Notes: generated from the sequence alone by a model not told the origin. 64,000 nucleotides of DNA from Glaciimonas sp. CA11.2 (GCF_034314045.1 NZ_JAVIWL010000001.1:3844001-3908000), one strand, 5' to 3'. Counted from the stretch's first letter, positions 18,501 through 26,846 are shown. A program made the numbers and translations.

Positions 18501-20322
18501 CTACGCCATCACGCAACCTACCGGTTTGACTGCAATAATTACGCCGGCAACCTTGAGTGCAACCTCGACAGCGACAAGAGCATATGACGGTAGCACGATG
18601 GCTGACCTGAGCGGTAGTCATACCGTCTTTACCGGTTTTATAAGTGGTCAGGGCGCGGTTGTTAAAAGTGGCGTGACGGGCAACTTCTCACAGCCTGACG
18701 TGGGCAATAACCTGAGCATTACGGGCGGCGCTTTAACGGCTGGTAATCTGACGGCCGCCAATGGCACGTTACTATCCAATTACACGCTTCCATCAAGGGA
18801 CAACGGAACAGGTAGCATTAGCGCTAAAGTGATTAATCTGACCGGCGCCCGAATTTATGACGCCCTGATTGATGCCGACGCGAATATTTTCGGCACTATC
18901 GCAACAGGCGTGAGTGGAGAGAGTTTGTCACTATCTGGTAGCGGTAGTTTGAGTAATAAATCGGTTGGATCGCGTAGCGTCCAATCACTCGGTTCATTGC
19001 AGCTTGTCAGTGGCACGGGCCAGGCCAGCAATTACACTTTAGTCGGCGGCATCGACACAGCCACCATCACACCATTAGCCATCACGGTTAATGCTACTGG
19101 CCATACTAAAGTCTATGACGCGAATACCACGGATGCCGTCACATTAGCCAGCACCGGTGTGCTGAGTATGGACGCGGTGACCTTTGCCAATAGCGCTGCT
19201 AACTTTACCGATAAGAACGTCGGTCAGAGTAAAACGGTGAACGTCACCGGTATTACCAAGACTGGTCTCGATGCAGATAATTACAGTATCAACACCGCAG
19301 CAACCGCGACCGCAAACATCACGCAGCTAGCAATCACCGTCAACGCCACTGGCACTGACAAAGTGTATAACGCCAATACTATCGATACCGTCACATTAGC
19401 TAGCACTGGCGTATTAAATCTGGATACGGTGATCTTTGCCAATAGCGCCGCTAACTTTACCGACAAGAACGTTGGTCAAACTAAAACAGTGAACGTCACA
19501 GGCATCATCAAGACCGGTATTGACGCCGGTAACTACAGCATCAACACCGTCGCAACGACGACTGCCAACATCACACCGTTGGCTATCACGGTTAATGCTG
19601 TTGGAACCGACAAGGTCTATAACGGCAACGCGATTGATACCGTGACATTGACTAGTGCCGGTGTATTAGGCACAGATAAAGTGGCCTTTACCAATGCCGC
19701 TGCCAATTTCACTGACAAAAATGTCGGCCAGCAAAAAATCGTAAGCGTTACAGGCATCGCTGACAGCGGTATTGATGCAGGCAATTATGTATTCAGCAGC
19801 GCTGCCGCGACCACCGCTAGCATCACACCGGCTATCGTCAATCTCAACGGCTCGCGTTTGATTGATGGGTCGACTAATGCCAGTGCCGGAATTTTCGGTA
19901 CCAGCGGTACGGTTTCCGGATCCAATGGTGAAACACTGGCGTTAACAGGTAGTGGCACACTTGCCAGCAAAAATATCGGCATTCAACCGGTCGTTTCTCT
20001 CGGCAACCTGGCGCTGAACGATGGCACGGGTCTGGCGAGCAATTACACCTTAATCGGAGGAGTCGATAGCGCCAACCTTATTTCGGCATCAGAGCCGATC
20101 ATGTCGATGGCCTTCATTCAATCGTTTCTCAATACTGATAGTGCTATCCCAACTCCTTACGGTATTGCCTCTTCAAGCGCGATTGCAAACTTTACCGGCA
20201 ACCACAAAAAAACACGTTACAACCCGATTGAAGCTAGCGGAAGTGTTTCAGATTTCCAACCGGGTCTTGATCTCAATGTGCAGGACGCCGGGGTGCGCTT
20301 GCCAAATGGCGTCTCGCCATGA
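12529..20322 (+). CDS. Giant two-partner-secretion adhesin with YDG repeats (TpsA)
   Basis: A 2597-residue exoprotein. Residues 1-25 (MNNIYRLVWNRAINQW...) are the extended signal peptide region (ESPR) of large TPS exoproteins; a hydrophobic segment ends at VQA|APFGG. Residues about 55-310 form the filamentous-haemagglutinin TPS domain (LNWQGFNVAANEAVNFVQP, NPNGILFGQNAQVNVGGLVAST). The rest is built of at least 19 YDG-type repeats (K/R-x-Y-D/N-G/A...), an MBG-like stretch near 18020-18290, and three 84-residue near-identical repeats near the C-terminus. It should be exported by the Sec pathway, then by the TpsB protein encoded next with a 4-base overlap. It likely acts as a surface or matrix adhesin. 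The start at 12529 is chosen because the ESPR begins there, not at the GTG 39 bases upstream. Confidence 0.92.
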   Translation: MNNIYRLVWNRAINQWVVACEFARSTQRGASCTRRAGTSLRSAIPMLSLLSISLGLAGIVQAAPFGGQITAGTGTINQAASTTTIQQSSQNLSLNWQGFNVAANEAVNFVQPGSNSIAVNRIQSSTGSQILGHLNANGQVWLINPNGILFGQNAQVNVGGLVASTLNVSDNALGSSSVSFSGSGTGSIINKGTITAASGGYVALIGNTVSNQGVISATLGTVALGGGSAETLTFSGDKLVHLQVDQSTLDNLAENKQLIQADGGQVTMTAGAKDTVLASVVNNTGVIYARTVNDHNGVITLLGGMQSGQVNVGGTLDASAPNGGNGGAIETSAAQVRVANNAIITASARQGQAGTWLIDPTDLTIDASAATTIASTLTGGTSVTEQTTANGASGSGTQTAGAGDINVNAAINWTNVNPSIKLTLSAYHAINVNAAVHGTGSVVMEAAGGNITIGSAGSVSGDAGVTLATGANFVNNAGASAVSASASKWVIYSTSPTLDTLGGLIPNFIQYNAPYQTTPALAAGNASLYSIAPTLTVTGLSGAVSKTYDGNTSAALSASNVAVSGLINSDTFASMAGIFGSSNAGTNMAVSSSLASAGLLAKNTAGIDVYGYGIVGPAVTAGIGTITPAALTASIIGTPAKVYDGTMTATLIASNYALAGFATGQSATVNQPSSVSYGAANAGAQTVSATFSTSNFVAGGSTNLLNYTLPTSASGAGVINKAAVEVTGVLSSNKIYNGTATDALNTTNAGIYGVIPIDSGAVVLVSSGASGQFLTSNVGNNLAVSVSGFALSGNSAANYQIVEPSNLVANITPKSLTITGLSATNKVYDATRADALNIIGAALSGVVNSDASNVSLSSSNATGAFASANVGSALAVSSSGFGISGTAALNYQLVQPTGLVADITPAALAISLIGNPTKVYNGSSTAALGTGNFSVSGFISGESATVLQTTSATYSSPNAGTQAVTSTLSGPDFSAANGTLLSNYSFPSSVTGIGTITPAPLTVAIANNPTKVYDGATTATLSGGNYALSGFVPGQSATISHASGVYASANVGVEAITTSVLPSDYTAGQGTLLSNYILPASVSGFGTITPLAILMNVQASIINNPSKSYDGSSVATLNSSNYSLSGFVHGDGASVNQTVGHYSSVNAGAQPVSAMLTTQDFVANAGTTLTNYTLPTTAYGTGTITPIPLSVLIVNNPTKTYNGATSTVLSASNYVISGFIGSESAQINQSALINYAAPNAGAQAITVTLMSSDFTPNGAVLTNYVLPTSAVGTGHITPAPLYVRGVLATDKVYNTTTADVLNTTNALLSGLVASDVANVTLVDGSASGTFSTASAGNNLAVSPTGFSLSGSAIGNYVLQPITGLAANITQASLSILGVTASNKSYDATNAATLNDASANLSGILTGSAGQDSVTLITSGATGTFGSVNIGNQLAVGASGFALAGAQAGNYALSQPTGLTADITPAVITAVIIGNPTKSYDGSSSTTLTAANYTLSGFVAGQSAAVPQSATANYTSPDAGTNVSVASTLVLSDFVASAGTQLSNYALPPTAAGLGTITPAQLTAIIVGNPTKTYDNTTPAALTNTNFMLSGFVGSQGAAINQTVGTYGSANAGPESVSASLTANNFSTATGTNSNNYIFPVSAVGNGTITPAPLSVLHVSTTPRVYDGTTVDVLTGATLSGTVYLPDAPILGNFATGTLSSSGNVGTDTVTTAMTLTGPGSSNYIVTQPTGLTAVISPAILSATSAVSRAYDGTNVANLSGTHTTFSGFVSGQGASVKSGVTGTFSQPNFGSALTITGGALTTGDLTANNGTLLTNYTLPASDNGIGNITPAILTYVATPVSYQYGLNIPSVQAGSVTGFVHGETLSNATTGTLAFDNRTATSTSNVGAYSIDGSGLTANNGNYTFVAAAGNATALRITPAPLTVIGVATTSRVYDGTTVDILTGATLAGTLYNQDTPTLGNATTGTLGNNGNVGNDTVTTAMTLTGVGGTNYAITQPTGLTAIITPATLSATSTATRAYDGSTMADLSGSHTVFTGFISGQGAVVKSGVTGNFSQPDVGNNLSITGGALTAGNLTAANGTLLSNYTLPSRDNGTGSISAKVINLTGARIYDALIDADANIFGTIATGVSGESLSLSGSGSLSNKSVGSRSVQSLGSLQLVSGTGQASNYTLVGGIDTATITPLAITVNATGHTKVYDANTTDAVTLASTGVLSMDAVTFANSAANFTDKNVGQSKTVNVTGITKTGLDADNYSINTAATATANITQLAITVNATGTDKVYNANTIDTVTLASTGVLNLDTVIFANSAANFTDKNVGQTKTVNVTGIIKTGIDAGNYSINTVATTTANITPLAITVNAVGTDKVYNGNAIDTVTLTSAGVLGTDKVAFTNAAANFTDKNVGQQKIVSVTGIADSGIDAGNYVFSSAAATTASITPAIVNLNGSRLIDGSTNASAGIFGTSGTVSGSNGETLALTGSGTLASKNIGIQPVVSLGNLALNDGTGLASNYTLIGGVDSANLISASEPIMSMAFIQSFLNTDSAIPTPYGIASSSAIANFTGNHKKTRYNPIEASGSVSDFQPGLDLNVQDAGVRLPNGVSP
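17490..18830 (+). repeat. Duplicated two-YDG block within tpsA
   Basis: A block of about 170 residues with RVYDGTTVDVLTGATLSGT, then RAYDGTNVANLSG and VKSGVTGTFSQP (about 17480-18010), is repeated with similar sequence at about 18290-18810 (RVYDGTTVDILTGATLAGT, RAYDGSTMADLSG, VKSGVTGNFSQP). An MBG-like domain with a different pattern separates the copies. Confidence 0.75.
19081..19836 (+). repeat. Three tandem 252-bp repeats within tpsA
   Basis: The segment beginning ITVNATG/ITVNAVG recurs at 19081, 19333 and 19585, an exact period of 252 bases (84 residues). Each copy holds a KVYD/NxN motif and NFTDKNVGQ. High similarity points to recent duplication and possible copy-number change in frame. 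Confidence 0.88.
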
Positions 20323-22094
20323 TCATCCAATATTTTCGGAAACAGACCTCACGCCACCAAAGGTTTTCCACATCTAATGCTATCGATCACATGACCTTGC
20401 CACATCGCTCACGCTCGCGCTCAGACCGCGTTCACATTCCTCATGCACTTAGTTTGGCGCTGTTCCTGGCGCTGGTTTATCCATTTGGTGTCGCACTCGC
20501 GGCGGCGCCGTTTGGGGGAGGACAGATCCTGCAAGAGGTTCAACCACCTTCAGCACCGCTACCAACCTTACGTCCAGAATTGACTATTGAACAGCCCGCA
20601 ATTAGTCAGGTTCCGCCATCTGCGGCATTTCTGGTTAGTCGTATCGACATCATCGGCAATACTTTGCTACCAACGGCAGACTTACATGTTCTGGTCGTGT
20701 CGGGTGAAGGTAAGTCGCTCACTCTAGGGGATCTGAACGCGTTAGCGGCCCGTATTACCCAGTACTACCACGAACACGGTTACCTGTTGGCACAAGCCTA
20801 TATTCCGGCTCAGACACTTAACAGCGGAACTGTACAGATTGCCGTGCTTGAAGCCAGATATGGCGCTATCAATCTTCAAAATACCAGTGGCGTTTCAGAC
20901 AGTCCACTGAAGGCCACGCTTAGCCCGCTGAAAAGTGGCGCGCCGGTTGCCCAGGATTCTCTGGATCGTAGTCTGTTATTGCTTGCCGATATTCCTGGGG
21001 TAATTGTTAACTCTACCTTGCGTCCAGGAGCAGTATTGGGAACCTCAGATTTGCTGGTAGACATTACGCCCGGAGCGCCTTATAGCAGCAGCTTAGGCCT
21101 TGATAATACTGGTAGCCGCTACACCGGTCGCGCTCGATTAAGCGCTGGTCTCAACGTAAATAGTCCATTTCACCAGGGCGATTCGCTGACCCTGAACGGT
21201 CTTACCTCTGGCAAGGGATTGAACTATGGGCGTCTGGGATACCAATTTTTGCTGGATGGACAGGGCACGCGATTAGGCGCGGCAGTCTCGGCTTTAAATT
21301 ACCGTCTTTCAAATGGACTCTCTAATCTGGGTGCGCACGGTACTGCAGAGGTTCAAACGTTACAGCTTTCTCATCCTTTTATTCGAAGCGTAAACGGCAA
21401 CCTATACGGCCAGTTAGAGTTCGACCACAAGCAGTTGCGCGATCACGTCGATATAAATAACACGCAGACCGATCGGCACACCAATGCGTTGATGGCAATC
21501 CTTGCCGGGGATCACAGAGACAGCAGTGGGATAACCAACTTCAACCTGAGCACCGCGTTTGGCAACCTCACCTTTGACAACGCCGCAGCACAGGTTGGCG
21601 ATGTCGCTGGAGCGCGTACCCAGGGCGGCTATCTAAAAGTCAATTTTTCTATTGCGCGATTGCAACAGTTATCCTCATCCAATGCCTTATACGTCGCTGT
21701 TACGGGCCAGATGGCTAACAATAATCTGGATTCATCCGAGCAATTTATTCTTGGCGGACCAAATAGCGTAAGGGCTTATGACGTCAGCGCAATGGCAGGC
21801 GCACAAGGGGTTCTAGTGACGCTTGAGTTACGTCATAACCTGGCTTTGCCGACTCAGGGATTATGGCAAGCAGTTGCCTTTGTCGATAGCGGTCGAGTAC
21901 AAGTGGAGAAGACAGTGTTTGTCAGTGGCCCCAATGCCGCAACCATCTCCGGCGCTGGTGTTGGTTTAAGTTGGTTTGGTTTGCAAGGATGGAGTGTTAC
22001 CACCGGACTAGCAGCGCCGATTGGCGCGACGCCAAAGTTGGTAGGCACCACGGCCTCAGCCAGATTATGGGTTCAGGTACAAAAGGGATTCTGA
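20319..22094 (+). CDS. TpsB outer-membrane transporter, ShlB/FhaC/HecB family
   Basis: A 591-residue two-partner-secretion transporter. A hydrophobic signal segment (LSLALFLALVYPFGVALAAA) is followed by a linker, POTRA domains (FLVSRIDIIGNTLLPTADLHVLV, then ARITQYYHEHGYLLAQAYIPAQTL) and a C-terminal beta barrel. GGPNSVRAYD (about residue 480) is the FhaC-type motif of the loop-6 region (VRGY/VRAY). It forms the outer-membrane pore for the adhesin encoded just upstream. ATG 20319 overlaps the tpsA stop (ATGA), implying coupling; it leaves an unusually long leader before the signal segment, so ATG 20391 is a possible alternative. A 7-bp hairpin without a T tail follows at 22125-22145. Confidence 0.93.
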   Translation: MIIQYFRKQTSRHQRFSTSNAIDHMTLPHRSRSRSDRVHIPHALSLALFLALVYPFGVALAAAPFGGGQILQEVQPPSAPLPTLRPELTIEQPAISQVPPSAAFLVSRIDIIGNTLLPTADLHVLVVSGEGKSLTLGDLNALAARITQYYHEHGYLLAQAYIPAQTLNSGTVQIAVLEARYGAINLQNTSGVSDSPLKATLSPLKSGAPVAQDSLDRSLLLLADIPGVIVNSTLRPGAVLGTSDLLVDITPGAPYSSSLGLDNTGSRYTGRARLSAGLNVNSPFHQGDSLTLNGLTSGKGLNYGRLGYQFLLDGQGTRLGAAVSALNYRLSNGLSNLGAHGTAEVQTLQLSHPFIRSVNGNLYGQLEFDHKQLRDHVDINNTQTDRHTNALMAILAGDHRDSSGITNFNLSTAFGNLTFDNAAAQVGDVAGARTQGGYLKVNFSIARLQQLSSSNALYVAVTGQMANNNLDSSEQFILGGPNSVRAYDVSAMAGAQGVLVTLELRHNLALPTQGLWQAVAFVDSGRVQVEKTVFVSGPNAATISGAGVGLSWFGLQGWSVTTGLAAPIGATPKLVGTTASARLWVQVQKGF

Positions 22095-22146
22095 TTGCAA
22101 GTGTTAAAAGAGGCGAGAGTTAGTAATCCAAGAGTTATTTGGATTG

Positions 22147-22201
22147 AATGTCAGTAATTGTCGGATTTGGTAAGAATACTTGTATGTAGGTTCAATATAA
22201 T
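22147..22201 (+). promoter_or_regulatory. PEP-CTERM gene promoter with conserved arm (site 4)
   Basis: AATGTCAGTAA (22147-22157) matches the conserved distal arm perfectly. The partner position (22176-22186) is degenerate, about 5 of 10 bases matching. A perfect TATAAT at 22196-22201 lies 49 bases from the arm start, exactly as at the epsF site. Predicted leader is about 158 bases. Confidence 0.6.
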
Positions 22202-22365
22202 ATTTTAATGTCGACACGAGCTTTTTAGTTTAGTAATTTGAGATAAATTTTATGAAGTGATAAAAATTTCTTGAATAAATAGACGATGACGGGATTAGTG
22301 TCTTGGCGCAGATGGGGAAAACCAGCAATCCTGGCAAAAATTCTTAACAAAAAAAGAGATTAATT

Positions 22366-23190
22366 ATGAAACCGATGCTGAAAAAAATCTTACTCTTGAC
22401 AGCAACTGCGCCGTTGATGCTGACTGCATTCATGGCTTTCGCTAGCCCAATGCCTGCAATCGCCGCAAATGTTACTGCCCCTAACAATGGTTTAACGTTC
22501 GCTACCTTTGCTGACTCAACGAATAACGATTATTTTACGTTCAAAAATATCATCTCTAACAATACGGCTACGTTCGGTGCAGTCAACGATCCTGTAAACT
22601 TCTTTTTTAGTAACGCTGGCCTTGGCGGACTTAATGCGAGTTTGACAGGCAATCAAGCTGCTCATCTTACGATGACATCATCGACTTCGACTGCAGAGCA
22701 AAATATAGTAGCGATAGGTTACGATGCACAACCGCTAGATAGTACGATGACGATTAAGATCACGCGCGATGTTCCTATTATCGGGCTAAGTAATTTGTTA
22801 ACCGCGGTCATCACTACAAAAACGCTTCCTACGACGCTTTTGGGTATTAACAATGGCTTTAGTGCGTCGTTCAACGCCTCCGGTAATACTCAGAATATTA
22901 CATACACATCTGACTTCTTAAATTTTGCAAGCATCAATCCAGCTTACTCAAGTATGAGCCTGTCGTTTAGTGCATTGAGCACCGCATTGACTTCACCGTC
23001 AGACTATTTGGCAGACTTTGGCGCAAATGGTGTGGGCACTTTTAGTACTACTCCAGCAGCGCTCGTCACCTCTCACGTTTTTCCTGTATCGGCAGTTCCA
23101 GAACCATCAAGCTACGCAATGATGTTTTTAGGTCTTGGTTTTATCACTTTTAAAGCACGTCGTAAATCATCTAAAAAAACAGATGTATAA
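22366..23190 (+). CDS. PEP-CTERM sorting-domain protein
   Basis: A 274-residue secreted protein with a signal peptide (LLLTATAPLMLTAFMAFA, cleavage near AIA|AN) and a C-terminal tripartite PEP-CTERM tail: VPEPSSYAMMFLGLG, a hydrophobic stretch, then the basic end KARRKSSKK. Such proteins are substrates of exosortases, here most likely XrtB encoded 6.5 kb downstream. The central domain is rich in N, T and S and is not recognised; it may be a choice-of-anchor beta-sandwich protein. A purine-rich AAAAAGAGA sits before the ATG. It lies alone between the TPS genes and epsL and shares the conserved upstream arm. Confidence 0.92.
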   Translation: MKPMLKKILLLTATAPLMLTAFMAFASPMPAIAANVTAPNNGLTFATFADSTNNDYFTFKNIISNNTATFGAVNDPVNFFFSNAGLGGLNASLTGNQAAHLTMTSSTSTAEQNIVAIGYDAQPLDSTMTIKITRDVPIIGLSNLLTAVITTKTLPTTLLGINNGFSASFNASGNTQNITYTSDFLNFASINPAYSSMSLSFSALSTALTSPSDYLADFGANGVGTFSTTPAALVTSHVFPVSAVPEPSSYAMMFLGLGFITFKARRKSSKKTDV

Positions 23191-23571
23191 GTGATGCGTT
23201 TAATTTCAATTTTTTGAAATATTGGCTTAAAAAATACGTTTATTTTGGCCAAAACAGAAATTTAAAGAGAGCCATTAATACGAGGTGTCGCTATATTTTT
23301 TTGGGAAACCTCTGTTGGCTGCTACATAAGGGAACAAATAATTGACTATCGTGTGACGATTCGCCATTGCTCTTATCGGTTAGAAAAAGTAACTGCCTTA
23401 CCGGTTCTCGGGAGGCTAAAAAATGGTCCATGGTTAAACAGTTGATAAAATTTGCCGGCAGCACTAAAACGCCTCATTGAGGTAAATCGCAGAATTAAGT
23501 TACAGAAAATTAATAGCCAATCTAAAAGCCGAGTAGCGATATTTTCAGTTTGACTGAAACACACATTTCAT
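23191..23571. other. Intergenic region between the PEP-CTERM gene and epsL
   Basis: About 380 bases, AT-rich, with no convincing gene. A hairpin ATTTCAA-TTTT-TTGAAAT is at 23203-23220, just after the PEP-CTERM stop, but no T run follows. I did not find the AATGTCAGNAA arm here, so epsL seems to use another promoter. Confidence 0.5.
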
Positions 23572-24837
23572 ATGCATCCGCTTCAAAATAACCGCAGCTA
23601 CACCGCGCGCTCCCTGTGCGCGTTATCAATCATTTCAAGTGCACTCTTCTCCGTGTCAGCATTTGCTGCTATGGGCGATGGTAGTATTCCCAATATTGTG
23701 ACTCCTTATGCAAATTACACTTTGTTTTATGAGGATAATCTGTTGCGTTTCTACGATAGCGCGGCTGCTAAGGCCACGCAAGGCTCTAATCAAATGTCGG
23801 ATACAGTGAGACGTGCCGCCGGTGGATTTCGGTTTGACAAGCAAATAAGTCTGCAACACTTTACCGCCGACATTAGCCTTAATCGTTCCAGCTTTGACCA
23901 TTTCAGACAGTTTGATAACACTGGCGAGGATTTGCTCGCCAACTGGAACTGGCATTTGGGCAACAACCTTGAGGGAAATGCCTCCACAAACTATTCAGCG
24001 TCGCTGACCCCGTTTGACAGTTTCCGTACTAGTCAAAACAACGTACAGCTTCAGGGAAACGTGCGGCGGCAGTGGACTAATTCTCTGGATGCCGCATGGC
24101 GGCTCGGTGCAGACTGGCGAGTGCGCGGGGCGGTTAGTCGTTACCAGTTATCGTACGATCTTACTGCATTGCGCGGTAGCGATCAAACGCAGAATACCAC
24201 CGAACTTGGCCTTGATTATCTGGCTCCTAGCAGCAGCACCATCGGCGTTCAATTACGCCATCTTCGTGGCGGTTGCCCCGATAGCGATTGCCATGGGTCG
24301 GTTCTGGGTGCCAACTATATTCAAAATGAATTTAAAGGCAAAGTAGATTGGCAGGTGACCGGAAAATCACGGATACAGTTTCTCGGTGGTTGGGTGCAGC
24401 GAACCTACGATACTTTCTCAACAGAAAACTTTAATGGTGCGAACGCCCGGTTTGTCGGAAATCTGGCAGCAACTGGCAAGATCGGCCTTACCTTAAATGT
24501 CTGGCGCGAGATTAGTGCAGTGGCCGATCTCACTGCCAATTACGCTTTGGTCCGTGGTGTAAATCTAACTGCTGGTTGGGACGTTGCATCCAAAGTTCGT
24601 ATTGATAGCTCTTACAACCTGGAGCAGCGCGATTATAACGGCGTGGCTGTTATACGCGGAGTCACGCCGTCCACGCGTAGCGATAGCGATCGCAGAGCAT
24701 CGGTAGCGGTAACTTACCTTCCCTATTCACACCTGCAAGTAAGTGCAGCAATATTTCATGAAACCTTGAGTTCTACGATCACGCAATTGGGATTTAAGGC
24801 CAATGGCGCGCATGTGAGTGCGCACTATGAGTTTTAA
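23572..24837 (+). CDS. epsL: XrtB-associated EPS outer-membrane protein EpsL
   Basis: A 421-residue protein with a signal peptide (IISSALFSVSAFAA) and a beta-barrel-like body with alternating aromatic/polar residues, ending in the C-terminal Phe (SAHYEF) typical of outer-membrane proteins. IVTPYANYTLFYEDNLLRF at the mature N-terminus matches the EpsL family found in exosortase-B EPS loci. It probably forms an outer-membrane porin-like channel or assembly factor for the polysaccharide. It is the first eps gene here; epsD follows after 140 bases. No strong Shine-Dalgarno precedes the ATG. Confidence 0.85.
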   Translation: MHPLQNNRSYTARSLCALSIISSALFSVSAFAAMGDGSIPNIVTPYANYTLFYEDNLLRFYDSAAAKATQGSNQMSDTVRRAAGGFRFDKQISLQHFTADISLNRSSFDHFRQFDNTGEDLLANWNWHLGNNLEGNASTNYSASLTPFDSFRTSQNNVQLQGNVRRQWTNSLDAAWRLGADWRVRGAVSRYQLSYDLTALRGSDQTQNTTELGLDYLAPSSSTIGVQLRHLRGGCPDSDCHGSVLGANYIQNEFKGKVDWQVTGKSRIQFLGGWVQRTYDTFSTENFNGANARFVGNLAATGKIGLTLNVWREISAVADLTANYALVRGVNLTAGWDVASKVRIDSSYNLEQRDYNGVAVIRGVTPSTRSDSDRRASVAVTYLPYSHLQVSAAIFHETLSSTITQLGFKANGAHVSAHYEF

Positions 24838-24977
24838 ATTTGCACGATGATCAGACAAAAATTTTTGGTTTTAACATGTACTAAGAAATTTATCTTTGCT
24901 CTCTACGTGACCCATAAAGTGGTCGATATATTTGTAAGTCCCCCATTTAAGCAGATCGCTGAAGGAGTGAAGTTTCC

Positions 24978-25931
24978 ATGAATGCCACCATTTCATTACG
25001 CCACGTAATCATGACGATGACGCCAACCAGACGTATCGCCGGTGCTGCATTACTTTTGTTTTTGGCTGCTACGTTGTCAGCATGCGGTGACAAAGAAAAG
25101 GCGCCCGGTCAATCCCTGGCGCGCGTCAATGGACAAGATATTACGGTGCTTCAATTGAACGATGAATTGCAGCGGACCGGCGATCAGCAGAAGTTCACCA
25201 ACAAACAAATATTAGATGGACTGATTGATCGACAACTACTAGTTAAAGCAGCGCAGGATGACAAGCTTGATCGCGATCCTTTGATAATGCAGGCAATTGA
25301 GCGCTCTAAAGTACAGATTTTAGCCCAGGCATATTTGCAGAAAAAAATTATAAATATCAGTAAACCTTCTACATCGGATATAGATAATTTTTATCAAAAA
25401 AATCCAGATTTATTTTTACAACGCAAACAATTTGAGTTGAAGGAATTGATCGTTGATACCAGAAACCTTAGTCCGGAACTGGTTGCGGTGATGAACTCCG
25501 CAAAATCGCTAGATGAGGTGGCAACCTGGTTGGATGGTAAAAAGATTGAATTCCTCCCAACACATGTCACACGTACTAGTGTGGATCTATCGCCCGATAT
25601 TTTAAAGGCCATGAAAACCATGTCCAAGGGACAGCTCTTTACCATTAAAGAGGGCCCTCGCACTCTTTTGATTGCCATGCAGGATATGAAGGAAGCTTCG
25701 ATCAATGCGCAGGCCGCATCACCGCAAATTGAGCGATTCCTGATAATCCAAAAAAATAAAGAAGCAGAAGCCACAGAAGTTGCACGCTTACACACAACAG
25801 CCAAGATCGAATACCTCAATGATGGGTTGGTCAATAAGGAAGCTGCAGCGTCAGATCCCGTCGCCAAGCCGGTAGAAGACAAAACAGAGGCCGCAAATCA
25901 TATTGATCGCGGTGTCGCCGGACTAAAGTAA
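24978..25931 (+). CDS. epsD: EpsD-family peptidyl-prolyl isomerase lipoprotein
   Basis: A 317-residue protein with a lipoprotein signal (LLLFLAATLSACGDKEK, lipobox LSAC) and a SurA/PrsA-like N-terminal region (LARVNGQDITVLQLNDEL, LDGLIDRQLLVKAA), followed by a weak parvulin-like part. EpsD proteins occur in EPS loci of exosortase-B type and are thought to assist folding or assembly of envelope export components. GAAGGAG 11 bases before the ATG is a good Shine-Dalgarno. Internal ATGs exist (MTMTPTRRIAG), so the true start could be a few codons later. The C-terminal 40 residues are acidic and alanine-rich. Confidence 0.85.
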   Translation: MNATISLRHVIMTMTPTRRIAGAALLLFLAATLSACGDKEKAPGQSLARVNGQDITVLQLNDELQRTGDQQKFTNKQILDGLIDRQLLVKAAQDDKLDRDPLIMQAIERSKVQILAQAYLQKKIINISKPSTSDIDNFYQKNPDLFLQRKQFELKELIVDTRNLSPELVAVMNSAKSLDEVATWLDGKKIEFLPTHVTRTSVDLSPDILKAMKTMSKGQLFTIKEGPRTLLIAMQDMKEASINAQAASPQIERFLIIQKNKEAEATEVARLHTTAKIEYLNDGLVNKEAAASDPVAKPVEDKTEAANHIDRGVAGLK

Positions 25932-26033
25932 AACTCTCTACGTGGTAATGCGCGGTACCGATAGTAAATTTTCGCTCGATTCAGAACAAAATTTGCCATT
26001 AACGTATTTAAAGTAAAAATAGAATTGGTCAAA

Positions 26034-26846
26034 ATGAAAAAATATTGGTTGGTAATATTAGCGCTAGTAATTGGTGCATTAAGCGGCACCTTCAGTAACC
26101 CATTAATGAGTGCGGCCTTTGCCGCAGACGTGCAACTCGGCGCTGGTGATGTGATCAGAATATCTGTCTACGATCATCCAGATCTGTTGCTTGAAACCCG
26201 CGTCAGCGAAGCAGGCAGCATCTCCTTTCCATTGATTGGTGAGGTCCAGGTCGGTGGCGTCTCGTCATTGGTCGTTGAGAAGAAAATTGCCAGCTTGTTA
26301 GAGGCTGGCAGCTTCATTCACAACGCGCAGGTAAATGTGATCGTCACGCTGATGCAAAGCCAGCAGGTATCCGTGCTAGGGCAGGTCAATCGTCCAGGGC
26401 GCTATCCGATTGACGGTCAACGCAGCTTGACCGATATCCTAGCGCTGGCGGGCGGTGGCAATGCGGATGCGGGTGACACCGTTACGTTGATCCGTACCCG
26501 TAATGGCAAGACCGAAAAAGAGGTCATCGACCTGATTGAAATGGTCCGTACCGGCGATATGAAACAGAATCAGGGGTTGATAGGTGGAGACGTTATTTAT
26601 GTAGAGCGTGCACCGCGCTTTTATATTTATGGTGAAGTTCAGCGCCCGGGGACCTATCGCCTCGAACGTAATATGACCGTGTTACAGGCTTTGTCAGTCG
26701 GCGGTGGTTTGAGCCAAAGAGGAACAGCGCGCAACGTACGTTTAAAGCGTCGCGACGAAAAAGGTGTCCTGCAAGAAATTGTTGCCAAGCATGATGACCT
26801 GGTTGGCTCGGATGATGTGTTGTACGTGCGGGAAAGTCTGTTTTGA
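26034..26846 (+). CDS. epsE: Polysaccharide export outer-membrane protein EpsE (Wza-like)
   Basis: A 270-residue protein with a signal peptide (MKKYWLVILALVIGALSG...AAFAAD), a Poly_export domain (VQLGAGDVIRISVYDHPDLLLETRVSEAG, about residues 35-115) and two SLBB-type repeats (VSVLGQVNRPGRYPIDG; FYIYGEVQRPGTYRLE). It forms the periplasmic/outer-membrane channel through which the EPS leaves. ATG 26034 is preferred to the TTG three codons upstream. No lipobox cysteine is visible in the signal region, unlike classic Wza. The downstream 580 bases separate it from epsF and hold a promoter. Confidence 0.9.
   Translation: MKKYWLVILALVIGALSGTFSNPLMSAAFAADVQLGAGDVIRISVYDHPDLLLETRVSEAGSISFPLIGEVQVGGVSSLVVEKKIASLLEAGSFIHNAQVNVIVTLMQSQQVSVLGQVNRPGRYPIDGQRSLTDILALAGGGNADAGDTVTLIRTRNGKTEKEVIDLIEMVRTGDMKQNQGLIGGDVIYVERAPRFYIYGEVQRPGTYRLERNMTVLQALSVGGGLSQRGTARNVRLKRRDEKGVLQEIVAKHDDLVGSDDVLYVRESLF

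Noticed and set aside
22300..22365. Sigma-54 (-24/-12) promoter before the PEP-CTERM gene
   Set aside because: TGGCGC and CTGGCA are present but no GC at the required distance; same negative result for the leaders of tpsA, epsF and wcaJ.
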